Shown one piece after another: positions 16,982 to 25,360 of a DNA stretch of 64,000 bases. A model generated the notes under the pieces. That model made no database searches and had not been told where the DNA came from. It was given only the letters and a program-made list of their open reading frames with translations. The position numbers and the translations under genes were made by a program. The DNA is from Allobosea sp. Root381. GTDB taxonomy: Bacteria; Pseudomonadota; Alphaproteobacteria; Rhizobiales; Beijerinckiaceae. The DNA is taken from contig NZ_LMJT01000002.1 in the NCBI RefSeq assembly GCF_001429395.1, forward strand, positions 1 to 64,000, given 5' to 3'. Each line of letters opens with the position of its first letter. Position 1 is the stretch's first letter.

Positions 16982-18274
16982 CTACAGTCCGTAATCGACA
17001 AGCAACCGCGGCAGCCAGAGCACGGTCGCGGGGAACAGCGAAATGATCACAAGCACGATGAAGCCGGCCCCGAGGAAGGGACCCAGTTCCCGGCTCTCCT
17101 CCTCCAGCGTGACGCCGGCGAAGTTGGCGCAGATGTAGAGCAGGATGCCGACTGGCGGGGTGATCAGCCCGAGGCAGAGATTGAACACCATCACCAGTCC
17201 GAAATGGACCAGGTCGATGCCGACGGCCTGCACCACCGGCACCAGCACCGGGATCAGGATGAACATCGCCGGCAGCGGCTCCATGAAGATGCCGATGATC
17301 AGCAGGAACACGTTGATCATCATCAGGATGATCGTCGGATCGGAGGAGACCGAGCCGATCCAGCTCGCGATCGCGCGCGGAGTGCCGGACACGGCCAGCA
17401 GCCAGCCGAAGCCCGACGACAGCGCGATGATGAACATCACCAGCGCGGTGTCGAGTGCGGTCTGGATCAGGATCGGCCAGATCGTCTTCAGACTGAGTTC
17501 CTTGTAGACGAAGAAGCCGATGAAGGCTGCGTAGAGCACCGCGACGGTCGCGCTTTCGGTGACCGTGACGACGCCGCCGGTGACGCCGATCAGGATGATG
17601 ACCGGCATCATCAGGGCCCAGCTGGCCGGCATGATCAGCCGGGGAATCTCGCGGATTGGAACGGCTTGCGAGACCGGGTAGTTTCGCCTCACCGAGATCC
17701 AGTAGGCTGCGATCATCAGCGAAAGCGCCAGCAGGATGCCCGGCACGATCCCGCCCAGGAACAGCGCGATGATCGAGACCCCCTTGCCAGCCGACAGCCC
17801 GTAGATGACGAGCGGGATCGAGGGCGGGATGATCGGCCCGTTGACGCAGGCGGAGGCCATCAGAGCGGCGGCAAAGCCGCTGCCATAGCCCTGCTTCTTC
17901 ATGGCCGGGATCAGGACCTTGCCGATCGCAGAGGCGTCGGCTGCAGCCGAGCCCGAGAGGCCGGAGAAGATCATCGCCGCCGTTACCGAGGTCAGTGCGA
18001 GACCGCCGCGGAACCGGCCGACCATGGCATTGGCAAGACTGATGATCTGGTTGGTGATACCGCCGCCATTCATCAGGTTTCCGGCCAGGATGAAGAACGG
18101 GATGGCGAGCAGCGCGTAGGAATCGGCGCCGACGAGCGTGCGTTGCGCCAGGATCGACATCGGCAGCGAGCCATGGGCCATGATCGCGGCGATGGTGGCC
18201 AGCCCCATCGCGAACGCGATCGGGACGGAGAGCGCCAGCAGCAGGAAGAAGCTGCCGATCAGAATCGTGCTCAT
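16982..18274 (-). CDS. TRAP transporter large permease (DctM family)
   Basis: 430 residues, around twelve membrane spans, with the DctM hallmarks AIPFFILAGNLMNGGGI, FSGLSGSAAADASAIG and NGPIIPPSIPLVIYG. It is the ion-coupled translocation subunit for an organic acid delivered by the binding protein. Its start lies two bases after the small-subunit stop. A dead dehydratase gene begins immediately behind its stop. Confidence 0.93.
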   Translation of the reverse strand: MSTILIGSFFLLLALSVPIAFAMGLATIAAIMAHGSLPMSILAQRTLVGADSYALLAIPFFILAGNLMNGGGITNQIISLANAMVGRFRGGLALTSVTAAMIFSGLSGSAAADASAIGKVLIPAMKKQGYGSGFAAALMASACVNGPIIPPSIPLVIYGLSAGKGVSIIALFLGGIVPGILLALSLMIAAYWISVRRNYPVSQAVPIREIPRLIMPASWALMMPVIILIGVTGGVVTVTESATVAVLYAAFIGFFVYKELSLKTIWPILIQTALDTALVMFIIALSSGFGWLLAVSGTPRAIASWIGSVSSDPTIILMMINVFLLIIGIFMEPLPAMFILIPVLVPVVQAVGIDLVHFGLVMVFNLCLGLITPPVGILLYICANFAGVTLEEESRELGPFLGAGFIVLVIISLFPATVLWLPRLLVDYGL

Positions 18275-18276
18275 CG

Positions 18277-18777
18277 TCAGAATTCCCCCGCGAAGCCTTC
18301 AGGCTGCCTCTTCGAGGGATCGACGATCTTCTCGACGAAATAGAGCATCATCATCGCGCAGGAGACCGGCGCGGAGAAATAGAACCAGGCCGGCGTGATA
18401 TCGAGCGCGCCATAGGTGTTGGGCAACACGTCGATGGAGAGCTTCACGCTGTAGATGAACAGCACGATGACGAAGGTCAGGTTGGCGATCTCGATCACCC
18501 AGAACATGATCTGTTGGGCGCGCCCCTTGAGCATGCCGATGAACATGTCGACGCCGATATGCAGTTTCTGGCGATAGAGGACGGCGGCGCCGATGAAGGT
18601 GATCCAGATGAACAGGATGTTGGAGACCTGCTCGATCCAGGAGATCGGGGCGTTGACGACGTAGCGCCACCAAACCGCCGCCAGGGTGATCAGTACGATC
18701 GCGGCGACGCAGAGGCCGAGCACGAATTTGGCGATTTCGGTAACAGTGTTCGATAGGCTGCCGATGACCGCCTTCAT
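18277..18777 (-). CDS. TRAP transporter small permease (DctQ family)
   Basis: 166 residues with four membrane helices and the DctQ signature region (WWRYVVNAPISWIEQVSNILFIW around residues 36-58, then GAAVLYRQKLHIGVDMF). It partners the large permease. It lies between binding protein (97 bases upstream) and DctM in the usual P-Q-M order. Confidence 0.9.
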   Translation of the reverse strand: MKAVIGSLSNTVTEIAKFVLGLCVAAIVLITLAAVWWRYVVNAPISWIEQVSNILFIWITFIGAAVLYRQKLHIGVDMFIGMLKGRAQQIMFWVIEIANLTFVIVLFIYSVKLSIDVLPNTYGALDITPAWFYFSAPVSCAMMMLYFVEKIVDPSKRQPEGFAGEF

Positions 18778-18874
18778 GCAAAGCTCCGCTGTCTGTCCGG
18801 GGATTCTCGGAGACGCCCGCGCGCCGCCACGGCCGGAGCCGAAACGGCGCGCGGGCGCGGCAACGCTGAGCGCG

Positions 18875-19870
18875 TCAGGCGATCTGGCCGATGCGGTCGG
18901 CCCATTTCTTGCCGGCCGGGAACTCGGTGGTGAGGCTCTTCACGGTTGCGGTAAAGGCGGCCTTGTCCACCTCGGAGATCACGATCTTCTTCGCCTTGAT
19001 CAGCTCGAGGATGCGGACGTCGTCGGCGATCACCTTCGGCCGCATCTCGGCCTCCATGTCGCGCGCCGCCTGGTCGACCGCCTGGCGGAGTTCCGGCGTC
19101 AGCTTCTGATAGGCCTGGTCGCCCATCAGGATGCAGTTGTCCTGCATCATGTGCTCGGTCAGCGAGAGATGGGTGTTGGCGTCGAAGATGCCTGAATTGT
19201 AGGTCAGCCCCATTGGGTTCTCTTGGCCGTCGATGACGCTCGACTTCAGGGCCTGGAAGACCTCCGGGAAGGGCAGCGGTGTCGGCGAGGCGCCGAAGAG
19301 CTCGAAGGTTCGGCGCCACAGGGCCGTCTCCGGCACGCGGATCTTGAGCCCCTTCATGTCGGCAGGGATCTTCACCACCCGGTTGCAGGAGAGCATGCGC
19401 GGCATGCGTGGGATTGCGCCGAGAGGGCGCAGATTCGCGGCCTTGGCGATGTCCTCCTGATATTCGGCCCGCATCGTGTCCCAGACGCGATCCTTATGGG
19501 CGACGTCCTTGAACAGATAGGGATGGGTCCAGACCTCGGCCGGACGATACCAGCCGGCGACGACGCCCTGTCCGGGCGTCGCGATCTGGATCGCGCCCTG
19601 CAGCACGGCCTCGACATGCTCGCGCTCGCCGCCGAGCGCGCCGCCATGATGGCTCGTGACCTCGATCTGGCCCTTGCTGAGTTCACCGAGGCGCTTGCCG
19701 TAGAAGTCGAGGCTGATGCCGATGAAATCCTGCTGCGAGGCGGCATTGGCCCCGATCCAGCTGATCTTCTGCGCCCTGACTATGCTCGGCATGGCAACGA
19801 GCGCCGCACCGGCCGCAAACCCGCCGAGCGCTGCGCGGCGGGTTGGAAAGCTTCGTCCCTTGGTGGTCAT
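18875..19870 (-). CDS. TRAP transporter periplasmic binding protein (DctP family)
   Basis: 331 residues. The N-terminus has a twin-arginine export signal (TRRAALGGFAAGAALVAMP, then SIVRA). The mature part contains the DctP pattern GQGVVAGWYRPAEVWTHPYLF, and LKIRVPETALWRRTFELFGA with the Arg that binds the ligand carboxylate, then ENPMGLTYNSG. I use the ATG of the Tat signal, not the upstream continuation. It captures an organic (probably sugar) acid for import. The substrate is not identifiable by eye. Confidence 0.92.
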   Translation of the reverse strand: MTTKGRSFPTRRAALGGFAAGAALVAMPSIVRAQKISWIGANAASQQDFIGISLDFYGKRLGELSKGQIEVTSHHGGALGGEREHVEAVLQGAIQIATPGQGVVAGWYRPAEVWTHPYLFKDVAHKDRVWDTMRAEYQEDIAKAANLRPLGAIPRMPRMLSCNRVVKIPADMKGLKIRVPETALWRRTFELFGASPTPLPFPEVFQALKSSVIDGQENPMGLTYNSGIFDANTHLSLTEHMMQDNCILMGDQAYQKLTPELRQAVDQAARDMEAEMRPKVIADDVRILELIKAKKIVISEVDKAAFTATVKSLTTEFPAGKKWADRIGQIA

Positions 19871-19956
19871 GATAGTCTCCTCCTCGGTTATGAACGGCCC
19901 GTTTTCGGACTCGGTATGCGCTGCCGGCGCGGCTGAGCGTGCCGGCAGAGTCGTCG

Positions 19957-21315
19957 TCACGCCGCCTGGGTGTTGGGGCGCGCGAAGGCTGCCTCCATCT
20001 CGCGCCGGACCTTCACGGCGGTGTTGGCGGGGTCGTAGGCGACATCGCTCCATTTCAGGCGCTGGCCCTCGGCGATGTCGGTCTTCAGCTTGACGTTATG
20101 GGCGAGGCCGAGCGGCAGGTAGCCTTCGTCGAGCGAGGCTGAGGCCGGGGTCTGCTTGCCCCAGACGCAGAAGCCGCCTTCGCCGTCGAGCATCTCGCCG
20201 GCTTTCAGCGGTCGCTTCGCGGTGGCGACGACGTCGGAGTTGAACGTCACCGGCGCGCCCGTCGGCTCCTTGCGCAGGGCGGCAGAGGCCACCGAGATGC
20301 CGAGCTCGAGGCCGATCATGTGGATCGGCCGGTAGAGGCAGGCGTACTTGCCCGATTTGTCCGGCAGCATGCTGTACTCCCGGAAGCACTCTTCGCTATA
20401 GGCGCTGTCGCTCTCGAACACGACATAGGTGCCCATCACCAGCGAATGCGGCACGTCCGTGCCGTTGCGATAGACGGAAGAGGTGACCTCGGTGACGCCC
20501 GCCCGTTCGAGCACGCCGCCATCGGCCTTGGGCTTGCAGATCTCTGCATGCTCAAAGCGCGTCGCCGGCGGGAAGGACAGGCCCTCCGCCTGCGCGTGAA
20601 GGCCTGTCGCATTGCAGACCGCCGTCATCTCGATGCCCGACTTCGTGCCGTCGACGAAGGAGTTGAACATCTTGGGATTGATCGAGTTGCGGTCCTTGAT
20701 CTTCATGTATTTGTCGAGGATGTCCCAGACCGTATCGGGCGTCGACTGGTGGTAGGTCGGGTGATAGCGCGTGCCCTTGCCGGCGCAGACGACCTTGAAG
20801 CCGGCCGCGCGGGCCCAGTCGACATGGTCGGCGATCAGTGCGGGCTGGTCGCCCCAGGCCAGTGAATAGACCACGCCGGCGGCTTTGGCCTTGCGCGCCA
20901 GGATCGGCCCGGCGACGGCATCCGCCTCTACATTGACCATGATGATATGCTTGCCGTGCTCGATCGCCTTCAGCGCGAAACGGATGCCGGCGCCGGGATC
21001 GCCCGTCGCTTCAATCACAACCTCGACTCCGGGATGGGTGATCAGGCTGTCAGCATTGTCCGTGATCATCGTCGCGCCGTTCTTGAGCGCGCCGTCGATC
21101 GTCGTGGCCGCGTACTGCTCTTCCGGCCAGCAGGCTAGCTTGAGCTGGGATCGGGCCCTGTTGGTGTTGAGGTCGGCGACGCCGACGATATGCATGCCGT
21201 CGGTGGAGCGGGCCTGCGAGAGGAACATCGTACCGAACTTTCCGGCGCCGATGATGGCGACCGTGACGGGCTTGCCGGCCACCTTCCGTTCAAGGAGCAT
21301 GCGATGCAGGTTCAT
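19957..21315 (-). CDS. NAD(P)-binding oxidoreductase with C-terminal SAF domain
   Basis: 452 residues. Residues 17-130 are a Rossmann domain (VTVAIIGAGKFGTMFLSQ), with VVIEATGDPGAG and HIIMVNVEADA like homoserine-dehydrogenase-type enzymes; about 365-430 resemble a SAF domain (AKRPLKAGEMLDGEGGFCVWG). Genes of this type usually sit in carbohydrate-acid uptake loci and are often mislabelled as flagellar FlgA or homoserine dehydrogenase. It heads the TRAP operon and is divergent from the LysR gene, so it probably oxidises the imported acid or a product. The reaction is unknown. Confidence 0.82.
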   Translation of the reverse strand: MNLHRMLLERKVAGKPVTVAIIGAGKFGTMFLSQARSTDGMHIVGVADLNTNRARSQLKLACWPEEQYAATTIDGALKNGATMITDNADSLITHPGVEVVIEATGDPGAGIRFALKAIEHGKHIIMVNVEADAVAGPILARKAKAAGVVYSLAWGDQPALIADHVDWARAAGFKVVCAGKGTRYHPTYHQSTPDTVWDILDKYMKIKDRNSINPKMFNSFVDGTKSGIEMTAVCNATGLHAQAEGLSFPPATRFEHAEICKPKADGGVLERAGVTEVTSSVYRNGTDVPHSLVMGTYVVFESDSAYSEECFREYSMLPDKSGKYACLYRPIHMIGLELGISVASAALRKEPTGAPVTFNSDVVATAKRPLKAGEMLDGEGGFCVWGKQTPASASLDEGYLPLGLAHNVKLKTDIAEGQRLKWSDVAYDPANTAVKVRREMEAAFARPNTQAA

Positions 21316-21547
21316 GTCTTCTCAGCCTTCCGCCTTGGGCCGATCGGAGATCGGGCCAGCCTCATCGAGCGAGGAAATCGACGAACGGAAAGGCGAGCGC
21401 AGCGCCGGATCTGCGCTAGCGGCGAGCGAACAGGGGGCCCGGCGCCCTCCCGCCGACCTTAGTTCCCCGCTATGCGGGCAACGTCTCCTCCCGAGCATCA
21501 GCAGCTTCTTTTGATGAGCTGCATTCCTCATTCATCAGTGCTAGCAT

Positions 21548-21558
21548 GGCAAAATGCC
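21548..21558. promoter_or_regulatory. Candidate operator in the divergent oxidoreductase/LysR region
   Basis: GGCAAAATGCC is a perfect 4-3-4 inverted repeat about 50 bases before the LysR start, inside the 291-base divergent region that must hold both promoters. It is the clearest dyad there, but a single copy and short. Confidence 0.3.
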
Positions 21559-21606
21559 GTTCCAAAAACGAATAAGGATGCCGTTATCGATGAGCCTCAT
21601 TTGTCG

Positions 21607-22521
21607 ATGATCGGTGACCTTCCGCCCTTGCAATGGCTTTCGACCTTCCGGGCCGTGATGGAGGCCGGCAGCTTTGCCGGCGCGGCCAAGCTGTTGAACC
21701 TCACCCCCTCGGCGATAAGTCACCAGATGCGTGCGCTCGAAGGCATGCTCGGTCGCCGGCTGTTCCTGCGCGTCAAGCGGAGCGTCGTGCCAACTGAGGA
21801 AGCCCTGACCTACAGCGCCTCGATCGGCGAGAGCTTTGCCCGCCTCGTGACCGCCACCAGCCGCGTCGCATCGGGAGCCGGCGTGCGCCGCCTGCCGATC
21901 CACGCCTCACCCAGCTTCGCGACATTGTGGCTGGTGCCTCGGCTCGGACAGTTCATGCGCGAGCACCCGGCGATCGAGATCGCGCTCTACGCCAGCCACG
22001 AGCCTGCGCGGCTCGGCGAGGACGGCATCCTCGTCGACATCCAGTATGCGCGGCCGGTGCCGGAGTCCTGCGAGGCGGTGCCGCTGGCCGAAGAGTTGAT
22101 CACGCCGTTGGCGAGCGCGGACTTCATCGCCGAGCACCGGCTGTCGACCCCGGCCGACATCACCCGCGTGCCGCTGATCCATTCGCTGCGCTGCGTGGTG
22201 CCCTGGGACCAGTGGTCGGCCAGGCACGCGCCGCTGGTGCCGCTCAATCCGCGCGGCCTGCAGTTCGATCGCGCCCATCTCGCACTCGCTGTCGCGGCAG
22301 ACGGTCTCGGCCTCGCGCTTGAGTCAACCTTGCAGGCGCACGATCATCTGCGGCGCGGCACGCTTGTTATGCCGTTTGGGCCGCTGGGGATTTCCGCGAT
22401 CGCACATCGCCTGCTCTATCGCCGGGAGGATCGCACCAATCCAGACATCGTCGCTTTCGTCGACTGGATCACCCGCATGCTGGCGCACGAACACCTACGG
22501 ACCAGCGCGAACGTCCTGTGA
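21607..22521 (+). CDS. LysR family regulator, GcvA-like, of the TRAP operon
   Basis: 304 residues from the ATG giving the normal LysR start (MIGDLPPLQWLSTFRAVMEA); TTG two codons earlier or starts further upstream cannot be excluded, since no clear ribosome site is seen. The helix-turn-helix is GAAKLLNLTPSAISHQMRAL and GRRLFLRVKRSVVPTEE follows, as in GcvA. Effector-domain marks such as ASPSFATLWLVPRL are present. It is divergent from the oxidoreductase-TRAP operon and most likely controls it. Confidence 0.88.
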   Translation: MIGDLPPLQWLSTFRAVMEAGSFAGAAKLLNLTPSAISHQMRALEGMLGRRLFLRVKRSVVPTEEALTYSASIGESFARLVTATSRVASGAGVRRLPIHASPSFATLWLVPRLGQFMREHPAIEIALYASHEPARLGEDGILVDIQYARPVPESCEAVPLAEELITPLASADFIAEHRLSTPADITRVPLIHSLRCVVPWDQWSARHAPLVPLNPRGLQFDRAHLALAVAADGLGLALESTLQAHDHLRRGTLVMPFGPLGISAIAHRLLYRREDRTNPDIVAFVDWITRMLAHEHLRTSANVL

Positions 22522-22707
22522 CGGCGCAGGATCAGCTTGCGAAAATTGCACGCGGACTGGTCGAGACGCTGTCCTCGTAGGGCTGGAAAGCGGCCGATCA
22601 ACGACTTCCCTCAAGCGATATCGCTCCCACTCGCCGCGCATTCAAGCTGTCAAACGGCACGCAATGTTGAGCGCGCGATCCTCGATCGGTCGAGGTCCCG
22701 TTGGTCG

Positions 22708-22929
22708 ATGCTGGCGCTCGCTTCAATCGCGCTTCTGGCGCTGGCTCTGAACCTCTGGATACTTGCAGGCGTCCCGGCCGACGGGCAGCACGGCACTGGC
22801 GCGATCGCGGCCCGGCGGGGGCCGACCTGCCCGGAATGGGGACCGGTGACGATGTCTGCCACGCCGGGGCTGACGACAACGGCGCATGTGGCGCTGATCC
22901 GGGCAGGCGAGAGACACCATTTTTCGTAA
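22708..22929 (+). CDS. Possible small membrane protein
   Basis: 73 codons beginning MLALASIALLALALNLWILA, a convincing membrane helix, followed by a polar tail with no motif. No strong ribosome site is visible and the surrounding 22522-22956 stretch has no other supported gene. It lies between the LysR gene and the tRNA fragment. Confidence 0.25.
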   Translation: MLALASIALLALALNLWILAGVPADGQHGTGAIAARRGPTCPEWGPVTMSATPGLTTTAHVALIRAGERHHFS

Positions 22930-22956
22930 TGAACAGTCTACATCACGATGTCGTAT

Positions 22957-22983
22957 AAGGTTCGAATCCTCTCGCCCCGACCA
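22957..22983 (+). repeat. 3' end of tRNA-Pro without the rest: probable attachment site (attR)
   Basis: The sequence contains the T-loop GGTTCGAATCC and the acceptor end CGCCCCGACCA, including encoded CCA and discriminator A after a G72, as in tRNA-Pro (GGG). The 5' T-stem strand stops matching after AGG, and there is no D-arm, anticodon arm or 5' acceptor strand upstream. Site-specific integrases that recombine in tRNA 3' ends leave exactly such a partial copy at the end of the element away from the intact tRNA. By orientation the element lies to the left and the original flank to the right. A short stem (GCGTC/GACGC, 23012-23028) downstream may be the old tRNA terminator. Confidence 0.65.
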
Positions 22984-23146
22984 TTCATCATCTGAAATCA
23001 GAATCCTGGCGGCGTCCTTCGGCGACGCGCCTTCGCGTCCTGAATGGAATCGCGCCTCCCCTCACCTGCGCGACCTCTTGGATTGTCCGGCGCAGCAACC
23101 TACGCTGCCCTCAGAAGCACTGCTTCCGCCAGTCATGGAGCCCGTG

Positions 23147-23365
23147 ATGACCGAGGTCACTGCCGAGCCCTTCGCCGTCGATACTGCTCTGTCGCATCCA
23201 GAGGAGATCCGGTCGGAATTCGATCTGCGCGTGGGCAAGCACATCACCCTGCAAGGGAAGCTGCGGATCACGCCGGCCGGACTTGTCTGCAGCGGGCTCG
23301 CGGTCGCGACGATGACCTTTGCGCTGGGTTACGTCGCCCGCTCGATCCCGCGCCGGCGCTGGTAA
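23147..23365 (+). CDS. Hypothetical small single-pass membrane protein
   Basis: 72 residues from the ATG with GGAG eight bases upstream (an in-frame ATG 12 bases earlier is possible). The polar N-half is followed by a helix around LRITPAGLVCSGLAVATMTF and a basic tail RSIPRRRW, suggesting a membrane anchor with the tail on the positive-inside face. No family is recognised. It is the first gene after the presumed island boundary. Confidence 0.45.
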   Translation: MTEVTAEPFAVDTALSHPEEIRSEFDLRVGKHITLQGKLRITPAGLVCSGLAVATMTFALGYVARSIPRRRW

Positions 23366-23405
23366 CCTTCGCGGTCAGCAGCCTCGCTGCGGCATCAACA
23401 AAAAA

Positions 23406-23434
23406 GGCCCGGCGCCTCCTGGAAACGCCGGGCC
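23406..23434 (-). terminator. Rho-independent terminator of csbD
   Basis: Arms GGCCCGGCG and CGCCGGGCC (9 bp) around an 11-base loop. On the minus strand the stem is followed by a run of seven T (complement of 23399-23405). It lies 55 bases after the csbD stop. Confidence 0.85.
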
Positions 23435-23488
23435 CATCGCCTACGAGAGCCGTTAGCTGGGGGAGCATGCCGGCTCGACCGCCGGCGA

Positions 23489-23692
23489 TTACCAGCGCTG
23501 GCGGCCGTACCAGGTATCGACGTCGGACTTCACCTGGTCCTTCGCGATGCCGTAGCGCTCCTGAATCTTGCCTTCGAGCTGATCGCGCTTGCCGGCGATC
23601 ACGTCGAGATCGTCGTCAGTGAGCTTTCCCCACTGCTCCTTGATGTTGCCCTTGAGCTGCTTCCAGTTTCCTTCAACGCGGTTCCAATCCAT
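23489..23692 (-). CDS. csbD: CsbD-like stress response protein
   Basis: 67 residues starting MDWNRVEGNWKQLKGNIKEQ and containing the CsbD repeats WGKLTDDDLDVIAGKRDQLE and ERYGIAKDQV. This small, abundant, largely disordered general-stress family has no known biochemical activity. The ATG gives the exact family start; the longer frame does not. It has its own terminator. Confidence 0.92.
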   Translation of the reverse strand: MDWNRVEGNWKQLKGNIKEQWGKLTDDDLDVIAGKRDQLEGKIQERYGIAKDQVKSDVDTWYGRQRW

Positions 23693-23769
23693 TCGGACGC
23701 TCCTTCGTTCGAGATCGGTGAACTGAAGGAACGCGCGAAAGGCGGTTTGGTTCACGGCGAAGGCGTCCG

Positions 23770-23967
23770 CTAGGCCGGCCCCTTGCTCTCCAGCGCCTCG
23801 CGCCGCCTGAGGAGATCGTCCAGTTGCGACTGCAGCTGATCGAGCCGCGCCGCCAGGGCCTCCTCGGCGCCGGCGCCGGCGGCAGCCGCCGCCTGCTCCG
23901 TCAGATCGGCGATGTTCCGGCGCGCCAGTGCGATCCGCTCGTCGAGATTGTCATGGGCGTCGGACAT
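23770..23967 (-). CDS. Small coiled-coil hypothetical protein
   Basis: 65 residues, alanine/leucine/glutamate-rich, with heptad-like spacing through LARRNIADLTEQ and ALAARLDQLQSQLDDLLRRR, so a soluble coiled coil is likely. A GGGAGAAG site lies just upstream of the ATG. No function is known. It lies beside csbD on the same strand. Confidence 0.6.
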   Translation of the reverse strand: MSDAHDNLDERIALARRNIADLTEQAAAAAGAGAEEALAARLDQLQSQLDDLLRRREALESKGPA

Positions 23968-24194
23968 CGGCTTCTCCCTTGGTGTTGCCGCCATCGCGCG
24001 GGCTCGCCCGAATCTGCCAGAGACGCCGCAGGATACGGGCTTGTTCCGGCCTGCGCTCCGGGCGCCGGCATCAGGATGGACCTTTCGAGAGCGCCTGCAA
24101 GCCAAGATTGTCCACAGCGTCAGTGGGGAAGCCGGCTTGCGCCGCCCGAAGACGCGACGCAACCTTAGGGCAAGCTGTTGCCGGGGTGGTCGTG

Positions 24195-24311
24195 ATGCGA
24201 GTTGCTGCGCGTTCGTTCGATATCCGGAGTTCCGGCCACCGGGCCGTGCTCGTGCGGGCCCTGGCAGTGCTGGCGATCGCAATGGCGATCATCCTGCCGC
24301 TGATCGACTGA
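24195..24311 (+). CDS. Possible 38-residue membrane peptide
   Basis: MRVAARSFDIRSSGHRAVLV leads into a membrane segment (LAVLAIAMAIILPLID) ending the protein. The basic N-terminus and hydrophobic end are typical of small membrane proteins of this group of bacteria, but the ribosome site is weak and no homologue is recalled. Confidence 0.35.
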   Translation: MRVAARSFDIRSSGHRAVLVRALAVLAIAMAIILPLID

Positions 24312-24414
24312 GCCGCCGTTTTTCCGGCAACCCGCAGACGAACGATGCGTCTCGTATCCGCCCGCATTCGCGCGTAAGCTGTAGCCATTAGCGTGTGACA
24401 GAAGGAATGCAGCG

Positions 24415-24642
24415 ATGGCAGCAGACGGTCGAGGAACACGCGCCTGGCACGATGTGAACACCGTCCAGGAAGCCCCACGCGAAAAGCAGAAGTCGACCGG
24501 CCGAATCGCCGCCGAGGAGGCCGCCAACCGCAAGAAGATCGAGGCCCTGAAAGCGCTCCGCCTGGCGAAGCAGGCGGCCGAACCGCCGCCGCCTCCGCCG
24601 GCCGCGAAGGGTTCGAAGCGCAAGGCCGCCGCGGCGCCCTGA
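24415..24642 (+). CDS. Small basic hypothetical protein
   Basis: 75 residues with GAAGGAA ten bases before the ATG. The middle is a Lys/Ala-rich helix (AAEEAANRKKIEALKALRLA), then six prolines and a Lys/Ala tail. The charge pattern would suit nucleic-acid or membrane-surface binding; no family is recognised. Confidence 0.6.
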   Translation: MAADGRGTRAWHDVNTVQEAPREKQKSTGRIAAEEAANRKKIEALKALRLAKQAAEPPPPPPAAKGSKRKAAAAP

Positions 24643-24669
24643 AGCGCCGCGACGGCGGCTCGCCTTATG

Positions 24670-25290
24670 TCACGCCTGGTCCAGCCAGGCCTTGAGCAGG
24701 CCGATATCGGGCTGCGACAGGCCGTGGCCGGCCGGCAGCACCCGGTGATCGACGCTGGCACCGTTGCCGGACAGGGTCTGCGCCAGCCGCTCCGCATCGT
24801 CGGCCCGGACGATCGGGTCCATCGCGCCGGACAGGATCAGCACGCGCTTGCCCGCCAGATCGGCCTGCGGCGGCGTCCTGAAGGGTGACATCGCCCGCAG
24901 CAGAGCCGCGCCGGCAAGCGCCTCGGGGCGCAGCAAGAGCAGGCTCGCGGCGATGTTCGCCCCGTTCGAGAAGCCGACCGCGACCGGCGCGGCGAGGCCA
25001 TGGCGTTCTCGTACCGAGGCGACGAAATCCGCCAGCTCATGCGTGCGGCGGCGCAGATCGTCCTCGTCGAAGACCCCCTCCGACAGCCGCCGGAAAAAGC
25101 GCGGCATCGCGCCCTCCAGCACCTTGCCGCGCGGCGAGAGCAGGCTGGCTCCGGCTGCGACCATCCGGCCGAGGCCGAGCAGATCGCGCTCGTCGCCGCC
25201 CGTGCCGTGCAACATGAGCAGCGGCGGCCGGGCAGTGTCGATGCCGGGCTCATAGACATGGACGAAGTCGGTGGTCGCAGCGGCGTCCAT
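24670..25290 (-). CDS. Alpha/beta hydrolase of the phospholipase/carboxylesterase family (MhqD/YpfH-like)
   Basis: 206 residues: LLMLHGTGGDERDLL (oxyanion loop), nucleophile elbow GFSNGANIA (Ser), Asp in LSGAMDPIVRADDAE and His in LPAGHGLSQPD complete the triad. In Bacillus the related MhqD belongs to the hydroquinone-stress regulon together with a VOC dioxygenase and a DoxX protein. Here the same three types lie next to each other (this gene, 25361-26293 and 26496-26921), which supports a role in quinone/electrophile detoxification. Confidence 0.85.
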   Translation of the reverse strand: MDAAATTDFVHVYEPGIDTARPPLLMLHGTGGDERDLLGLGRMVAAGASLLSPRGKVLEGAMPRFFRRLSEGVFDEDDLRRRTHELADFVASVRERHGLAAPVAVGFSNGANIAASLLLLRPEALAGAALLRAMSPFRTPPQADLAGKRVLILSGAMDPIVRADDAERLAQTLSGNGASVDHRVLPAGHGLSQPDIGLLKAWLDQA

Positions 25291-25360
25291 CGCAGTTCTC
25301 CTTTCATTTGGATAGCCGCCCGGCGGGCTCAGAAAACCCGCAGGGCGGCGTCAGGTCAGA

